Position numbers and translations under genes: made by a program
Part shown: positions 1 through 8,673 of the stretch, piece by piece
Layout: every line of letters starts with the position of its first letter
Numbering within the stretch: position 1 is the stretch's first letter
Notes under the pieces: generated by a model
Databases searched by the model: none
Told to the model about the DNA's origin: nothing
What the model saw: only the letters and a program-made list of their open reading frames with translations
Assembly: GCF_014697105.1 (NCBI RefSeq)
Contig: NZ_JACJRF010000015.1
Location: forward strand, 1 to 64,000
Length of the DNA: 64,000 bases
Origin: Anabaena subtropica FACHB-260
Lineage (GTDB): Bacteria > Cyanobacteriota > Cyanobacteriia > Cyanobacteriales > Nostocaceae
Reading direction: 5' to 3'

Positions 1-44
1 AATGAATTTATAATCACTGTTAAACTAAAATATTTTAATCCTTC

Positions 45-76
45 GCCCAAAATCTAACATATTTTGGGCTATTTTT
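45..76 (+). terminator. Rho-independent terminator of an upstream off-window gene
   Basis: A perfect 9-bp stem (45-53 with 61-69, GCCCAAAAT/ATTTTGGGC) around a 7-nt loop is followed by a T-run at 72-76. The T-run follows the stem only on the plus strand, so it would end a plus-strand gene lying before the window. No gene is visible in 1-448 apart from this hairpin and the one at 382-410. Confidence 0.7.
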
Positions 77-381
77 ATTGGCTTTTTCTTAACATTCAAC
101 ACTTCTGCAACAATTCATACATTTCTGTTTGTCAATGTTTGGCATTGTTGATACCCACTATGTAATTTTGCCAAGAGGGGTATGACCCCCTATTATTGCC
201 AATAATTATTTTTTCGGTCTTATCAGAAAAGGATTACAAAAACCATTATTACTCTTTTTGAAATCACTCAAAGGGCGATAAGTGACAAAAGTCAAAAAAC
301 CATGAATTTTATGATTTATGCCGTTCAACTTAGTACTACTAACTTTTTCCCAAGATTTGTTGGCGTAATTGATATTGAAAA

Positions 382-410
382 GAAGCCTTGGTGATGTTCA
401 CCAAGGCTTC
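382..410 (-). terminator. Rho-independent terminator of the hli operon
   Basis: A perfect 13-bp stem (382-394 with 398-410) with a 3-nt loop lies 38 nt after the stop of the minus-strand gene at 449-688. Read on the minus strand the stem is followed by TTTT. It very likely ends the two-gene hli transcript. Confidence 0.85.
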
Positions 411-448
411 TGGTATATTTATTCAGTTTCCAATCTAAGCTCAACTTT

Positions 449-688
449 CTAGCCCAAATTACTAAAGAAAGTTGCCCACAAGGTTCCGGTTACGCCGATA
501 GCAATTAGAGTATTTGTCAAAAAATTGCCTAATTCAGCCTGTTCTCCCAATTTTTTGTCATCTTGACCGGCGCTAAAAAACAATGACCAAGCTTGATTAA
601 CATTAATTGTCTCAAAGTTGTTGAAATTAGGTCTGAATACAACAGGACCAATTAAATCTTTTCTAGGGAAATCAAAATCAGTTCTCAT
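449..688 (-). CDS. Small membrane-anchored protein downstream of hli (unrecognised)
   Basis: A 79-aa protein I do not recognise. The N-terminal half is polar, and the last ~25 residues contain one hydrophobic stretch (LIAIGVTGTLWATFF) that could be a single membrane helix. It lacks the ExxNxRxAM chlorophyll-binding motif of the Hli gene upstream. The ATG has a good AAGGA ribosome site 5 nt before it. It starts 61 nt after the hli stop on the same strand and is followed by a strong terminator, so the two genes look co-transcribed. A role beside the Hli protein in thylakoids is inference from position only. Confidence 0.75.
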   Translation of the reverse strand: MRTDFDFPRKDLIGPVVFRPNFNNFETINVNQAWSLFFSAGQDDKKLGEQAELGNFLTNTLIAIGVTGTLWATFFSNLG

Positions 689-749
689 AACTTTCCTTAC
701 TTACTGTTTTATTTGTGATGAATGGCAATTTTTGAAGATTTAAATCTAA

Positions 750-962
750 TTACAGGTTTGTCAGCCATGCAATCAAGCCTTGTCCGGTAATCAACTCTAC
801 CGCTATGAGTGAGACAAAACCAATCATAGCCAAACGTCCATTAAGTTTCTCTGCATACTCGGTGAAACCAGCCCTTGGTGTTTGGTCTACATAAACCTTT
901 GGTTCGATGGCGAAGTTGTTGAGTTGTCCGAGTTCGTTGGTAGTAAAACCTTTGCTTATCAT
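750..962 (-). CDS. High-light-inducible (Hli/SCP) chlorophyll-binding protein
   Basis: A 70-aa one-helix protein of the cyanobacterial Hli/SCP family, thylakoid proteins that bind chlorophyll and carotenoid and protect photosystem II assembly under stress. The diagnostic pieces are visible: a [16 protein letters not shown] segment leading into the E-x-x-N-x-R-x-A-M-I-G-F motif (about residues 38-49), then one hydrophobic helix and a short tail. The length is typical. An AAAGGA ribosome site precedes the ATG. It is the first gene of a two-gene minus-strand unit ending at the hairpin at 382-410. Which Hli subclass it belongs to cannot be decided by eye. Confidence 0.92.
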   Translation of the reverse strand: MISKGFTTNELGQLNNFAIEPKVYVDQTPRAGFTEYAEKLNGRLAMIGFVSLIAVELITGQGLIAWLTNL

Positions 963-1229
963 GTCTTTTTTCCTTTTGTTTTCTTATGTAACTAAATATA
1001 ACTTTATGTAAACAATTTTTGCAAGTGCTTGACAAAATAAATATGTGGTGATTTCATCCTAAAAGAGTCGAGAATACCGTATGAATTGGGAAATTGGTCT
1101 TTCATGCACGATAAATCGCATCTCTACATAAGAGATTTTGGATTGATTTCCATTGTTTTGGGTTATGGACGTATTTCTCCTCCAGGCTAATGACGAAGAT
1201 AATGAGGAGAAATTGAGCAGATTTTTCAG

Positions 1230-2096
1230 CTACCAGAGATTAAGTTGATTGGGTGGATGCTGGAGGTGATTCCAAGGAAGGGGTGGAACTGGTACACTAT
1301 TTTGTTCTAATAGCTGCTGGAAGTAACGGGCAGTGTTAGGCGATCGCTCTTCTAGAGGACAATGGACAAAGAAATAAATTCGTGTCCCAGTTTGTAACCA
1401 CTGTTGAAGTTGTCTCACCCACTCTTCCATAAAGGGTTGATTTACTGTCAAATCAGGATGAGAAATAAACCTAATCAGGCTAAAAGGTGCGGTGACGCTG
1501 AATTGTACAGGTAATTTCGGTTTGCGTCGTTCTGATTGTAATTGGCGATCGTCGTCTCCAGTGTAGATGGGGCGTGAATCTAGTAGCACCCTTCCCACTC
1601 CCAGAGTTTCTAAAAGCTGTGTCAAATTACTTCTATGAGGTTCTCGAAACCAGTCAGGATGTCTCACCTCTAGGGCTAGTGGTGCTGTTGTGCGCGGCCA
1701 AGCTTCTAAAAAACCAGCCAAATCATCAATCAATTTTGGTGCATAACTTGGTGGTAACTGGGCAAATATGGGGCCAAGACGTTTACCCAAAGGACGCATC
1801 CCCTCCAAAAATGTTAATGCTGCGGGAATCTGGGGTTTTAATAAACCTTGGTGGGTAATATCTCGTGGTAATTTCAGACAAAATTCAAAGCCTGGCGGTG
1901 TTTCTGCTGCCCAACGGCTTACAGTTTCTTGGTTTGGTACTGCATAAAAAGTTGTATTACCCTCTACTGTAGTGAAGCAATGACTGTAGAGGTTGAGAAA
2001 TTCTGTAGCGCGAGTCCCTTGGGGATAAAGTTCACCCACCCAACCCTTATAAGCCCAAACAGCACATCCAATAGAGAAATTCACAAGCTTTGACAA
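1230..2096 (-). CDS. DUF72 (YecE-like) family protein
   Basis: A 288-aa protein of the DUF72/YecE family, a TIM-barrel family of unknown biochemical role. Typical segments are IGCAVWAYKGW near the N-terminus, TTVEGNTTFYAVP (about residues 43-55), FEFCLKLPRDITH (about 70-82) and LALEVRHPDWF (about 139-149). The ORF opens with TTG (2094-2096) without a clear ribosome site. A GTG four codons later (2082-2084) gives MNFSIGCAVW, so the exact start is uncertain. It appears to be a single-gene unit: the Hli operon lies 267 nt downstream and repeat elements lie upstream. No function can be assigned beyond the family. Confidence 0.85.
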   Translation of the reverse strand: MSKLVNFSIGCAVWAYKGWVGELYPQGTRATEFLNLYSHCFTTVEGNTTFYAVPNQETVSRWAAETPPGFEFCLKLPRDITHQGLLKPQIPAALTFLEGMRPLGKRLGPIFAQLPPSYAPKLIDDLAGFLEAWPRTTAPLALEVRHPDWFREPHRSNLTQLLETLGVGRVLLDSRPIYTGDDDRQLQSERRKPKLPVQFSVTAPFSLIRFISHPDLTVNQPFMEEWVRQLQQWLQTGTRIYFFVHCPLEERSPNTARYFQQLLEQNSVPVPPLPWNHLQHPPNQLNLW

Positions 2097-2205
2097 AAAA
2101 ATCTACAGGGAAATCCTGAGTGTTCATATTTAATATTAAAAGAGATTAAGTAAGTTGGTGAGAATAAGGAAACACCAAAAAATAAATTATTCCAAATTGA
2201 CGGTT

Positions 2206-2304
2206 AGTAGGGTGCGTCAGTATGAATAGTTTCTTGGTACAGCTAAGTTTTCTTGCACTGACGCACCCTACATTTTGGATGTTTTTTTATCTGGAAGTCC
2301 CTAA
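2206..2304 (-). repeat. Palindromic repeat family A, copy 1
   Basis: An ~99-bp element with terminal inverted repeats (TAGGGTGCGTCAGTA at one end, CTGACGCACCCTA at the other). It matches, in reverse orientation, elements at 7019-7108 and 49485-49583. The similarity extends past the inverted repeat into an AT-rich arm resembling CCAGATAAAAAAATATCC. It has no coding capacity and looks like a MITE-like or structured intergenic repeat. Confidence 0.8.
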
Positions 2305-2337
2305 ATCTCACTATGTAAAATAATATAAGTTTATTGT

Positions 2338-2379
2338 GTTCGAGTTCGTAATCAGGACTTAAGTCCTGACTACAAACCT
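2338..2379. repeat. Palindromic repeat family B, copy 1
   Basis: A palindrome built around CAGGACTTAAGTCCTG with flanks GTTCG.GT and ACTACAAAC. The same outer arms (GTTTGTAGT / ACTACAAAC) and AAGGACT-type inner arms occur at 31705-31761 and 35166-35221 inside the hgl operon. It lies directly after the stop of the cupin gene and could act as a hairpin at the 3' end of that transcript. Confidence 0.7.
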
Positions 2380-2721
2380 TTAATTTTCATCTCGCCCATG
2401 AACTTCAGCCGGTGGGCTAGTTGCTTCCACAGCCGTGAATGGTTCGAGAATTTTGTAGGTGTGGTTTGCGCCTTTTGGCACAGTCCAAGAACTCCCAGGT
2501 TCTAGTAATATTATTTGCCCTTCAATGTGCAACTCGGCACGACCATTAATTACATAACCAACGGTTTCGTATTCTCGACGAGTTGGTTGTTTATCTTCAC
2601 CTGGTTGTTCGTCTTCCCAAAGACGCATAGAAATAGATTTACCCGATGCTAAATATTTCTGACCGAGTTTACCTTTGGGAGAATGGTGAGAATCTATTTT
2701 TTTAACGCTGGTATCACTCAT
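2380..2721 (-). CDS. Cupin-domain protein
   Basis: A 113-aa single-domain cupin (small beta-barrel). Motif 1 is loosely seen around YETVGYVINGRAELHIEG and motif 2 around EPGSSWTVPKGANHTYKI (about residues 75-92). The usual metal-binding histidines are only partly present: motif 2 keeps a His in NHTY, whereas motif 1 has Y-E-T-V instead of a H-x-H pair. The metal and any enzymatic role are therefore uncertain. The ATG has an AAGGTGG ribosome site and follows the stop of the zinc dehydrogenase by only 11 nt, so the two are almost certainly one transcript. It may be a sensor or accessory protein for that enzyme; this is inference. Confidence 0.85.
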   Translation of the reverse strand: MSDTSVKKIDSHHSPKGKLGQKYLASGKSISMRLWEDEQPGEDKQPTRREYETVGYVINGRAELHIEGQIILLEPGSSWTVPKGANHTYKILEPFTAVEATSPPAEVHGRDEN

Positions 2722-2732
2722 ATTTAACCACC

Positions 2733-3902
2733 TTACGGTTTTAGTACAACTTTGATGCAGTTATCTTTTTTATGTTTAAAAATTTCGTACCCGTGGGATG
2801 CTTGTTCTAGTGGGAGGGTGTGGGTGATGACGAATGATGGGTCAATTTCGCCATTTTGAATACGTTCTAGTAAGGGCTTCAAATATTTATGGACATGGGT
2901 TTGTCCCATCTTGAAAGTTAAACCCTTATTCATTGCCGAACCCATCGGGATTTTGTCAAGGAAACCACCATATACACCCGCCACTGAAACATGACCACCT
3001 TTAGCCGCAGACAGAATTACTTGTCGTAATGCGGTTGGTCTGTCTGTTTCTAGGCGGACAGCCTGTTTTACTTGGTCGTAGAAAGCCATCAAATCTGTAC
3101 CGTGGGCTTCCATTCCGACTGCATCAATACAAGCATCAGGCCCACGTCCACCAGTCATTTCCTTGAGTGCTTCCCCAATATTGACCTCTTCGTAGTTGAG
3201 GACTTCGGCATTACATTGTTCTTTAGCCATTTGTAAGCGTTCAGGAATGCGGTCAAAGGCGATAACTCTTTCTGCACCCAACATATAGGCGCTCTTAATG
3301 GCAAACTGCCCGACTGGGCCACAGCCCCACACAGCCACAATATCGCCGGGTTTGATGTTGCAATTCTCCGCCGCCATGTAACCAGTCGGAAAAATATCAG
3401 TTAAAAATAATACTTTTTCATCTGGAAGATTATCGGGTATTTTGAGCAAGCCAATATCTGCAAAAGGTACGCGGGCGTATTCTGCTTGACCGCCAGCATA
3501 GCCACCAAATAGGTGAGAGTAGCCAAATAGACCTGCTGGAGAATGACCCATTTGCAGTTCTACCATCCAGGCGTTAGGGTTGGAATTATCACACAAAGAC
3601 CATAAATCCCGTTGACAGAAGAAGCAAGAACCGCAGGAAATTGTGAAAGGAACAACCACGCGATCGCCTATTTTCACATTTTTTACAGCACTCCCTAATT
3701 CAACTACTTCCCCCATGAATTCATGACCAAGGATATCGCCATTTTGCATAGTGGGAATATAGCCATCATATATATGCAAATCTGACCCACAAATAGCTGT
3801 AGAAGTAATTTTAATAATTGCATCTCGTGGATTAAGAATTTTTGGGTCAGGTACTGTTTCTACCCTGACATCATTTGTCCCCTGCCAGCAAACAGCTTTC
3901 AT
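2733..3902 (-). CDS. Zinc-dependent alcohol dehydrogenase, paralogue 1
   Basis: A 389-aa medium-chain dehydrogenase/reductase resembling glutathione-independent formaldehyde dehydrogenases and threonine dehydrogenase-like enzymes. Catalytic zinc ligands are visible as C38 and H60-E61 (GHEFMGE), and a structural-zinc set as C90, C93, C96 and C104 (CGSCFFC...C). A Rossmann segment [13 protein letters not shown] (about 190-202) should bind NAD(P). A second gene of exactly the same length and very similar sequence lies at 4744-5913. The start ATG has an AGGA site. Immediately downstream is a cupin gene. The substrate cannot be read from sequence; an aldehyde or short alcohol arising under stress is the likely class. 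Confidence 0.92.
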   Translation of the reverse strand: MKAVCWQGTNDVRVETVPDPKILNPRDAIIKITSTAICGSDLHIYDGYIPTMQNGDILGHEFMGEVVELGSAVKNVKIGDRVVVPFTISCGSCFFCQRDLWSLCDNSNPNAWMVELQMGHSPAGLFGYSHLFGGYAGGQAEYARVPFADIGLLKIPDNLPDEKVLFLTDIFPTGYMAAENCNIKPGDIVAVWGCGPVGQFAIKSAYMLGAERVIAFDRIPERLQMAKEQCNAEVLNYEEVNIGEALKEMTGGRGPDACIDAVGMEAHGTDLMAFYDQVKQAVRLETDRPTALRQVILSAAKGGHVSVAGVYGGFLDKIPMGSAMNKGLTFKMGQTHVHKYLKPLLERIQNGEIDPSFVITHTLPLEQASHGYEIFKHKKDNCIKVVLKP

Positions 3903-4019
3903 ATTGATGATTCCTAATTTATTTGTGACTCAGAGACGCGAATTATCGCGTCTCCAGTTTAATTAAGATGGTGATTAAATCAATGATTCACGCGTAAAAC
4001 TCAAGCTTGGTATTAATTA

Positions 4020-4427
4020 TTAACTCCGACTTCTAGCTTCTCTTACACGCTCAGGCTGTCGATAATAACCACCTTCACTTTGAGTCATTGGCTCAACTGT
4101 TTTACCTATTTTTCTTTGTACTGATTTGCCAAACTCTTTAGTAGCTCTGGGTGTTTCTTCGTCTAAGTTTAATTTTTCACGCACATTATCAGCAGTGTTT
4201 CTCAGACGATTTTGAGCGTTTCTTACTTGATTATCATTTCTGATACCTTCGTTATTAGGAGTACCTTTGTAGTAAGTACCTTCTGGTGTTTGGACGGTAT
4301 TAGCTTGAGCAATCATAGCAGTACCGTAGATTAAAGATTGACCTACGAAAAATGTTGCTGCTACCAAGAAAACAACTAAAATTTGACGAAGCAAAATATT
4401 TTGTATCCAAGAAATTAGGCGGTTCAT
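4020..4427 (-). CDS. Small secreted/anchored stress-type protein (DUF6658-like)
   Basis: A 135-aa protein with an N-terminal hydrophobic helix (about residues 12-38, after positive residues), probably a signal anchor or signal peptide ending near AMIAQA. A polar region follows with TPEGTYYKGTP and a helical NAQNRLRNTADNVREKLNLDEETP segment. I recall similar cyanobacterial proteins under the name DUF6658, sometimes labelled low-temperature induced, but cannot confirm this here. The start is supported by an AAAGGAG site just before the ATG. It sits between the two dehydrogenase paralogues on the same strand, 117 nt before the first. Function unknown. Confidence 0.8.
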   Translation of the reverse strand: MNRLISWIQNILLRQILVVFLVAATFFVGQSLIYGTAMIAQANTVQTPEGTYYKGTPNNEGIRNDNQVRNAQNRLRNTADNVREKLNLDEETPRATKEFGKSVQRKIGKTVEPMTQSEGGYYRQPERVREARSRS

Positions 4428-4743
4428 AGAACTCCTTTATTACATGATGTGTAAGGATGTATATATTTTTGACGTGATCAATGTTATTAAACATCTATCT
4501 GTAACTAGGTTTAGATATCGGCAATTAGTAGTAGTTTATATTTATAAAAGATTACTAAATACCTAATTACAACCTTAAAAATCTTAGAGCTAATTTGTAA
4601 ACTAAAGTAAAATACTTACCATGTAAGGGTTTCAGGAATTCGGGTTAATACAGCACTTATTCGCTGAAACTTAGACCTAGTAATGATTTGAATCTCCTTA
4701 AGATTTTCTTTACGAATCAGCTCTTATTTCCTACTCCCCATAC
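4428..4743. other. Gene-free stretch between small protein and dehydrogenase 2
   Basis: These 316 AT-rich bases hold no convincing ORF, hairpin terminator or repeat. The part next to 4427 should contain the promoter of the minus-strand small protein gene, but I could not settle on -35/-10 boxes. Confidence 0.5.
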
Positions 4744-5913
4744 TCACGGTTTAAGTACAACTTTGACGCAGTTATCTTTTTTCTGTTGGAAAATGTGATA
4801 ACCGTGGGATGCTTGTTCTAGGGGTAATTGATGGGTGACAACAAAAGATGGATCGAGTTTGCCGTCTAAGATAAGTTGGAGTAACAAATTCATGTATTTC
4901 TGACCGTGCATTTGTCCCATCCTGAAAGTTAGACCTTTATTAAAAGCAGCACCCATTGGTATTTTGTCTACAAATCCACCGTAGACACCCATAATTGAAA
5001 GCGTGCCACCTTTACGACAGGCGACCATCATTTCCCGCAATACGTGAGGACGGTCGGTTTCTAGCCTTAACTTTTGCTTTGTTTGGTCGTAAAAGTCTTC
5101 TAAACCAACACCATGCGCCTCCAAACCTACTGCATCAATGCAAGCATCAGGGCCGCGTCCCCCTGTCATTTCTTTTAAGGCTTCACCTGTATTGACTTCT
5201 TCGTAATTAATAACTTCGGCTTTGGCATATTTTTGCGCCATCTCTAGACGTTCGGGAAAGCGGTCTATGGCTATGACTTTTTCTGCACCCATCATATAGG
5301 CGCTAATCATGGCGAATTGACCGACAGCACCACAACCCCACACAGCGACAGTGTCACCTGGTTGAATGTCGCAAATTTCTGCACCCATATAACCGGTGGG
5401 AATAGCATCGGAGATGAATAGCAACATCTCGTCTGGTAAATCTGGCGGAACTTTCACCACACCGACATCAGCAAAAGGGACGCGGATATATTCAGCTTGT
5501 GCGCCAGCGTAACCACCTAATAGATGAGAGTAACCGTAAATGGCTGAGGTGACATTGCCGTAGAGTTTTTCTTCTAACCAAGCATTGGGGTTAGAGTTGT
5601 CACACAGCGACCACATATCATGTTCACAATAGTGGCATCTACCACAGCCTATCGTAGAAGGAACAACAACGCGATCGCCTATTTTTAAGTTATCGACTCC
5701 GCTACCAACTTCGACGACTTCCCCCATAAACTCATGACCAATAATGTCACCCTGTTGTACTGTGGGGATATAGCCGCCATAAATATGTAAATCAGAGCCA
5801 CAAATTGCTGTGGAACTAATTTTAATAATTGCATCACGGGGGTTGAGAATTTTCGGGTCTGGTACCGTCTCCACCCGCACCTCGTTAGCACCATACCAGC
5901 AGACAGCTTTCAT
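4744..5913 (-). CDS. Zinc-dependent alcohol dehydrogenase, paralogue 2
   Basis: A 389-aa medium-chain zinc dehydrogenase that aligns without obvious gaps to the product of 2733-3902, including start and end (MKAVCW... ...VKVVLKP). It keeps C38, the GHEFMGE metal site, the four structural cysteines (CGRCHYC...C) and the [13 protein letters not shown] nucleotide-binding loop. Differences cluster in about residues 112-135 and in the C-terminal third. No strong ribosome site precedes the ATG; instead the upstream region has a heptameric repeat. The pair looks like an old tandem duplication with the small gene at 4020-4427 now between them. Different substrates or expression conditions are possible but unproven. 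Confidence 0.92.
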   Translation of the reverse strand: MKAVCWYGANEVRVETVPDPKILNPRDAIIKISSTAICGSDLHIYGGYIPTVQQGDIIGHEFMGEVVEVGSGVDNLKIGDRVVVPSTIGCGRCHYCEHDMWSLCDNSNPNAWLEEKLYGNVTSAIYGYSHLLGGYAGAQAEYIRVPFADVGVVKVPPDLPDEMLLFISDAIPTGYMGAEICDIQPGDTVAVWGCGAVGQFAMISAYMMGAEKVIAIDRFPERLEMAQKYAKAEVINYEEVNTGEALKEMTGGRGPDACIDAVGLEAHGVGLEDFYDQTKQKLRLETDRPHVLREMMVACRKGGTLSIMGVYGGFVDKIPMGAAFNKGLTFRMGQMHGQKYMNLLLQLILDGKLDPSFVVTHQLPLEQASHGYHIFQQKKDNCVKVVLKP

Positions 5914-5925
5914 AGTTATTAGTCA

Positions 5926-5949
5926 GTTGTTAGTTGTCAGTTGTCAGAC
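5926..5949. repeat. Heptameric short tandem repeat (CAGTTGT/TAGTTGT)
   Basis: About three and a half copies of a 7-bp unit (CAGTTGT-TAGTTGT-CAGTTGT-CAG) lie just upstream of dehydrogenase 2. The same unit recurs at 17845-17869 and, in diverged form, near 51490-51510. Short tandemly repeated heptamers of this kind are well known in Nostoc-type genomes. Confidence 0.75.
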
Positions 5950-5997
5950 GTTCTGACTTTTCACAGTATCTCGGAAACCCCTACTTCCCCTGCCTCC

Positions 5998-6711
5998 CTA
6001 CTTCCTTCCCGATGGCTGTCCTTCAGTTGTGGCGATTTCTCCAGCTTCCATCAGCATTTTGAAGCGGCGTAGTTCATCACCAATTTGCTGTTCTGGTTCT
6101 TCACCAAAAAGTTTGGCAACTACAGCAGCTAAAGCACCCCCAGGGGGATTGTATTCTAAAACAACCTTTACTTCAGTACCGCGATCGCCTGGGGCTTTTT
6201 GAAAACGTACAAAACCAGAATTTTCCACATCTGCACCTTCCACAGAAGCCCAAGAAATAAACTCATTTTCTCGGTCTTCTAAAATATCGGCATCCCATTC
6301 CACGTTGTTACCTAAAGGCGCATTAGCTATCCAATGCGAGCGTTTTTCGTTGTACACCTTTACAGATTTGAGATGCTTCATAAAGGTCGGCAGATTCTCA
6401 AAGTTATGCCAATAACGGTACAGTTCATCTGCTGGTTTATTAATTGTCACCGTCTTTTCAACTTTGATGGGTTTATTTATGCCTATCGCTTCTTGCGCTT
6501 GCTGAATAGTGCTTTGTTTGGTTACACCTTGATAGATTAAACCGCCACCAGCTAAAGCCGTCAGCACTCCCCGCAAAGAAGCTTGTCTTAAACCTAGTAA
6601 TACTAATGCCCCGCCGCCAATGAGAGAAGCCCAACGCTCACTCTCACTGGCTTGACTCGGAGTGTTACTCTGTCTATCTCCTGATGTCAAAGTCACTCTT
6701 TTATCTCCCAT
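5998..6711 (-). CDS. SRPBCC (START/cyclase-dehydrase-like) membrane-associated protein
   Basis: A 237-aa two-part protein. Residues about 28-65 form a glycine-rich hydrophobic region (LIGGGALVLLGLRQASLRG...GGGLIYQG) like DUF2892-type membrane segments. Residues about 85-225 form a SRPBCC polyketide cyclase/dehydrase-like fold, with VEKTVTINKPADELYRYWHN at its start, F-x-x-W-x-S-V-E-G and a C-terminal helix. Such proteins bind hydrophobic ligands, but no ligand can be inferred. It lies in the minus-strand stress-type group, 84 nt before dehydrogenase 2. An AGGGG sequence about 15 nt upstream is the only ribosome-site candidate. Confidence 0.85.
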   Translation of the reverse strand: MGDKRVTLTSGDRQSNTPSQASESERWASLIGGGALVLLGLRQASLRGVLTALAGGGLIYQGVTKQSTIQQAQEAIGINKPIKVEKTVTINKPADELYRYWHNFENLPTFMKHLKSVKVYNEKRSHWIANAPLGNNVEWDADILEDRENEFISWASVEGADVENSGFVRFQKAPGDRGTEVKVVLEYNPPGGALAAVVAKLFGEEPEQQIGDELRRFKMLMEAGEIATTEGQPSGRK

Positions 6712-6779
6712 TTAAAATGCAAACCCCTAATGAGGGACTTCCAGATCAATTCAAAATTCAAAATTAAATACAGCCAGAC

Positions 6780-6990
6780 ACCTGGGGGAGCCAGTGCGTT
6801 GGTGAAGCAGTCCGGTCTTGGGGGTTCCCCCCAGGAGGAACTGCTGAAAGGGTTCCCCGGCTTAAAGCAACTGGCGTTGGGGTTTGTACCTACCTTCTCT
6901 ACGTTTCCTGCGGAACGCTACGCGTTCGCGTAGCGTGTCGTAGACAGACGCTACCGCCTAGCTTGCTTCTCCGGAGGAGTACGCCCACTA
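6780..6990. repeat. Composite of GC-rich palindromic intergenic repeats
   Basis: A GC-rich block between two minus-strand genes. It includes a 10-bp inverted repeat ACGCTACGCG-TT-CGCGTAGCGT (6915-6936), a GGGGGTTCCCCCC-like palindrome near 6828-6833, and a TAGCTTGCTTCTCCGGAGGA segment (6957-6980) whose first 15 bases reappear at about 22620. Related ACGCTACGCG sequence also occurs near 12181. The base composition differs sharply from the AT-rich flanks. ORFs across it look like chance products of the repeats. Confidence 0.65.
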
Positions 6991-7018
6991 GGGGCAAGGT
7001 TTTGAACCTAGCTTTTTC

Positions 7019-7108
7019 TGATAAAAAAATATCCAAGTAGGTTGGGTGCGTCAGTACGAAAAAACCTAGCTGTACCCAGAAGTTATTCATACTGACGCAC
7101 CCTACTAA
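7019..7108 (+). repeat. Palindromic repeat family A, copy 2
   Basis: This copy contains GGGTGCGTCAGTACG ... ATACTGACGCACCC, with the conserved interior AACCTAGCTGTACC and the AT-rich left arm ATAAAAAAATATCC. It ends 15 nt after the stop of the DJ-1/ferritin-like gene (7123-8220), much as copy 3 starts at the sufS stop. Confidence 0.8.
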
Positions 7109-7122
7109 CTAAGAACTACGAA

Positions 7123-8220
7123 TTACATTGATACAGCAGCCCCTGTTGTTGGCTTAGGAGGCTGAACGGTAGCACCTGTGCGTGTCCGGTACAGTCCTAC
7201 TAATCGCTGTTCGTATTTGAGCAAATCTTTGTAAATTTCTTTGAAAATAGCGGTTGCTATGGGGTCAGTGTACATTGCACAGAGATTACCAATATCACCA
7301 ATACCAGTTTGTACATCGCCCAAGGCGCTACGTATTTGATATATGTCATCGCTACCACTTAAAGCGCTTTTCACCTTGGCATATTGATTAGCGATATTTG
7401 CCCCGAAGGAGGGTTTTTCACCCATCCTAGAGAGATAGGTTTCTAGGTACTCAATATGACGCTGTTTATTAGTAATCATTTCTTGGAACAGTGCTTTTGC
7501 TTCTGTATCCGATTCTTTTTCTGCGTACTTCTCTAGGGCTTCTAGTGAGTAACGTTCTCCACCCAAAGCAGTATTTAAACCTCTGACGATATCACCTTTA
7601 GTTGAACCGCCCCAAGCATCTGCGAGTTTCCACCATTCTGCACTAGTATCATTTTCGTCTGGTAGTGCTGCATCTTTACCACCATAACCCAGACGACTCA
7701 AAATAGCTGTGGTGAAAATCGCCAAATCTCCGGGTTCACGGGATGTAATTAAATTCCCATCAACGACTAGGGCTTCATCTAGATAGTTTACACCAGCATT
7801 AATCATGTCTTTGCTGATAGCACTAAAGCCAGTAGCCCGTTTACCTTTCAGCAAGTCGCCTTCAATTAAAACCTGTGGCCCGTGACAAACCGCAGCTACC
7901 CATTTTCCTTGCTGTATGGCTTCTTGTACGAAGCGGACTGTATTTGTGTTGCGCCGCATTCTATCGGGAGCCATCCCGCCAGGAATGATCACGGCATCAA
8001 ATTCGGAAGCGATCGCTTCTGTAGTGGTACCATCGGCTTGAGTAGAAAGTCTACCTCGTTTTCCCTTATATTTTTCATTCATCCGCGAACCGAGGACAAC
8101 CACCTCAAATCCGGCTTGTTTTAAACCATTACAAGGGATGATAAATTCTACATCTTCTACTGCCTGTTCAATGAGAATAGCTACTTTTTTCTTCCCAGAA
8201 TTATTACTATGGCTGGTCAT
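7123..8220 (-). CDS. DJ-1/PfpI domain fused to a ferritin-like helical domain
   Basis: A 365-aa fusion. Residues about 10-180 are a DJ-1/PfpI (class I glutamine amidotransferase-like) domain with the nucleophile elbow AAVCHGPQ (C112-H113) and the preceding VIIPGGMAPDRMR. Such domains act as chaperones, deglycases or proteases. Residues about 205-345 are a helical region, with YSLEALEKYAEKESDTEAK and NKQRHIEYLETYLSRM, resembling ferritin-like/DUF2383-type bundles. The acidic and His residues could bind metal, but no full di-iron motif is obvious. AGGAA precedes the ATG. It follows the DUF2267 gene by 48 nt on the same strand, suggesting one stress-related transcript. Confidence 0.85.
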   Translation of the reverse strand: MTSHSNNSGKKKVAILIEQAVEDVEFIIPCNGLKQAGFEVVVLGSRMNEKYKGKRGRLSTQADGTTTEAIASEFDAVIIPGGMAPDRMRRNTNTVRFVQEAIQQGKWVAAVCHGPQVLIEGDLLKGKRATGFSAISKDMINAGVNYLDEALVVDGNLITSREPGDLAIFTTAILSRLGYGGKDAALPDENDTSAEWWKLADAWGGSTKGDIVRGLNTALGGERYSLEALEKYAEKESDTEAKALFQEMITNKQRHIEYLETYLSRMGEKPSFGANIANQYAKVKSALSGSDDIYQIRSALGDVQTGIGDIGNLCAMYTDPIATAIFKEIYKDLLKYEQRLVGLYRTRTGATVQPPKPTTGAAVSM

Positions 8221-8268
8221 ATTTTTTCCTATCTAACGGTAGATTGAGCTAAAACCCTAACTTGGTAA

Positions 8269-8670
8269 CTATGCTGGTGTTTCACTAGTGGGTGAAGTAC
8301 CAAACATTTCTTCGTAATCATGCGAGAAGTGAGAATGCAGTTTGGCAAACTCTTCTGGTCTAATAGCGTTTTGCAAAACTGCAAAAACAGCACGTACATG
8401 AATTGCTGTTGTTGTGGGTTCTAGGTTTTCCTTTTGACTCACGCGCATGATAAAGTCTTGCAAATTAAAACTTTGATCTGGTTCTCCTTCTCTACCCCGC
8501 AAACAGTCTGCTAATTCTTGTGGTAGTTGAGCTGCTAATTCTTGAGCTTCTTCACCAGAAATGCGTTCTTTAATAGTTTCTAGAGTGGCACAGGTAGCTC
8601 TTTGAGCCTCTTCTCGAGAATTTGATTGAGCGAGGCTTTGTACATGAGTAATGAATCCGCCGTATTCCAC
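8269..8670 (-). CDS. DUF2267 domain protein
   Basis: A 133-aa protein of the DUF2267 family, small helical proteins common in stress loci of cyanobacteria and proteobacteria; biochemical function unknown. Supporting segments are EAQRATCATLETIKERISGEEAQELAAQLP (two pieces) and LQDFIMRVSQKENL, and a C-terminal helix ending in EEMFGTSP. Translation most likely begins at GTG (8668-8670), preceded by a clear GGAGGT site. It is followed by the DJ-1 fusion gene after 48 nt and preceded, with a 3-nt gap, by a doubtful small hydrophobic ORF. Confidence 0.85.
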   Translation of the reverse strand: MEYGGFITHVQSLAQSNSREEAQRATCATLETIKERISGEEAQELAAQLPQELADCLRGREGEPDQSFNLQDFIMRVSQKENLEPTTTAIHVRAVFAVLQNAIRPEEFAKLHSHFSHDYEEMFGTSPTSETPA

Positions 8671-8673
8671 CTT

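Noticed and set aside
6730-7090. ORFs across the GC-rich repeat block
   Set aside because: They consist of repeat sequence and end at chance stops; no domain or start signal.
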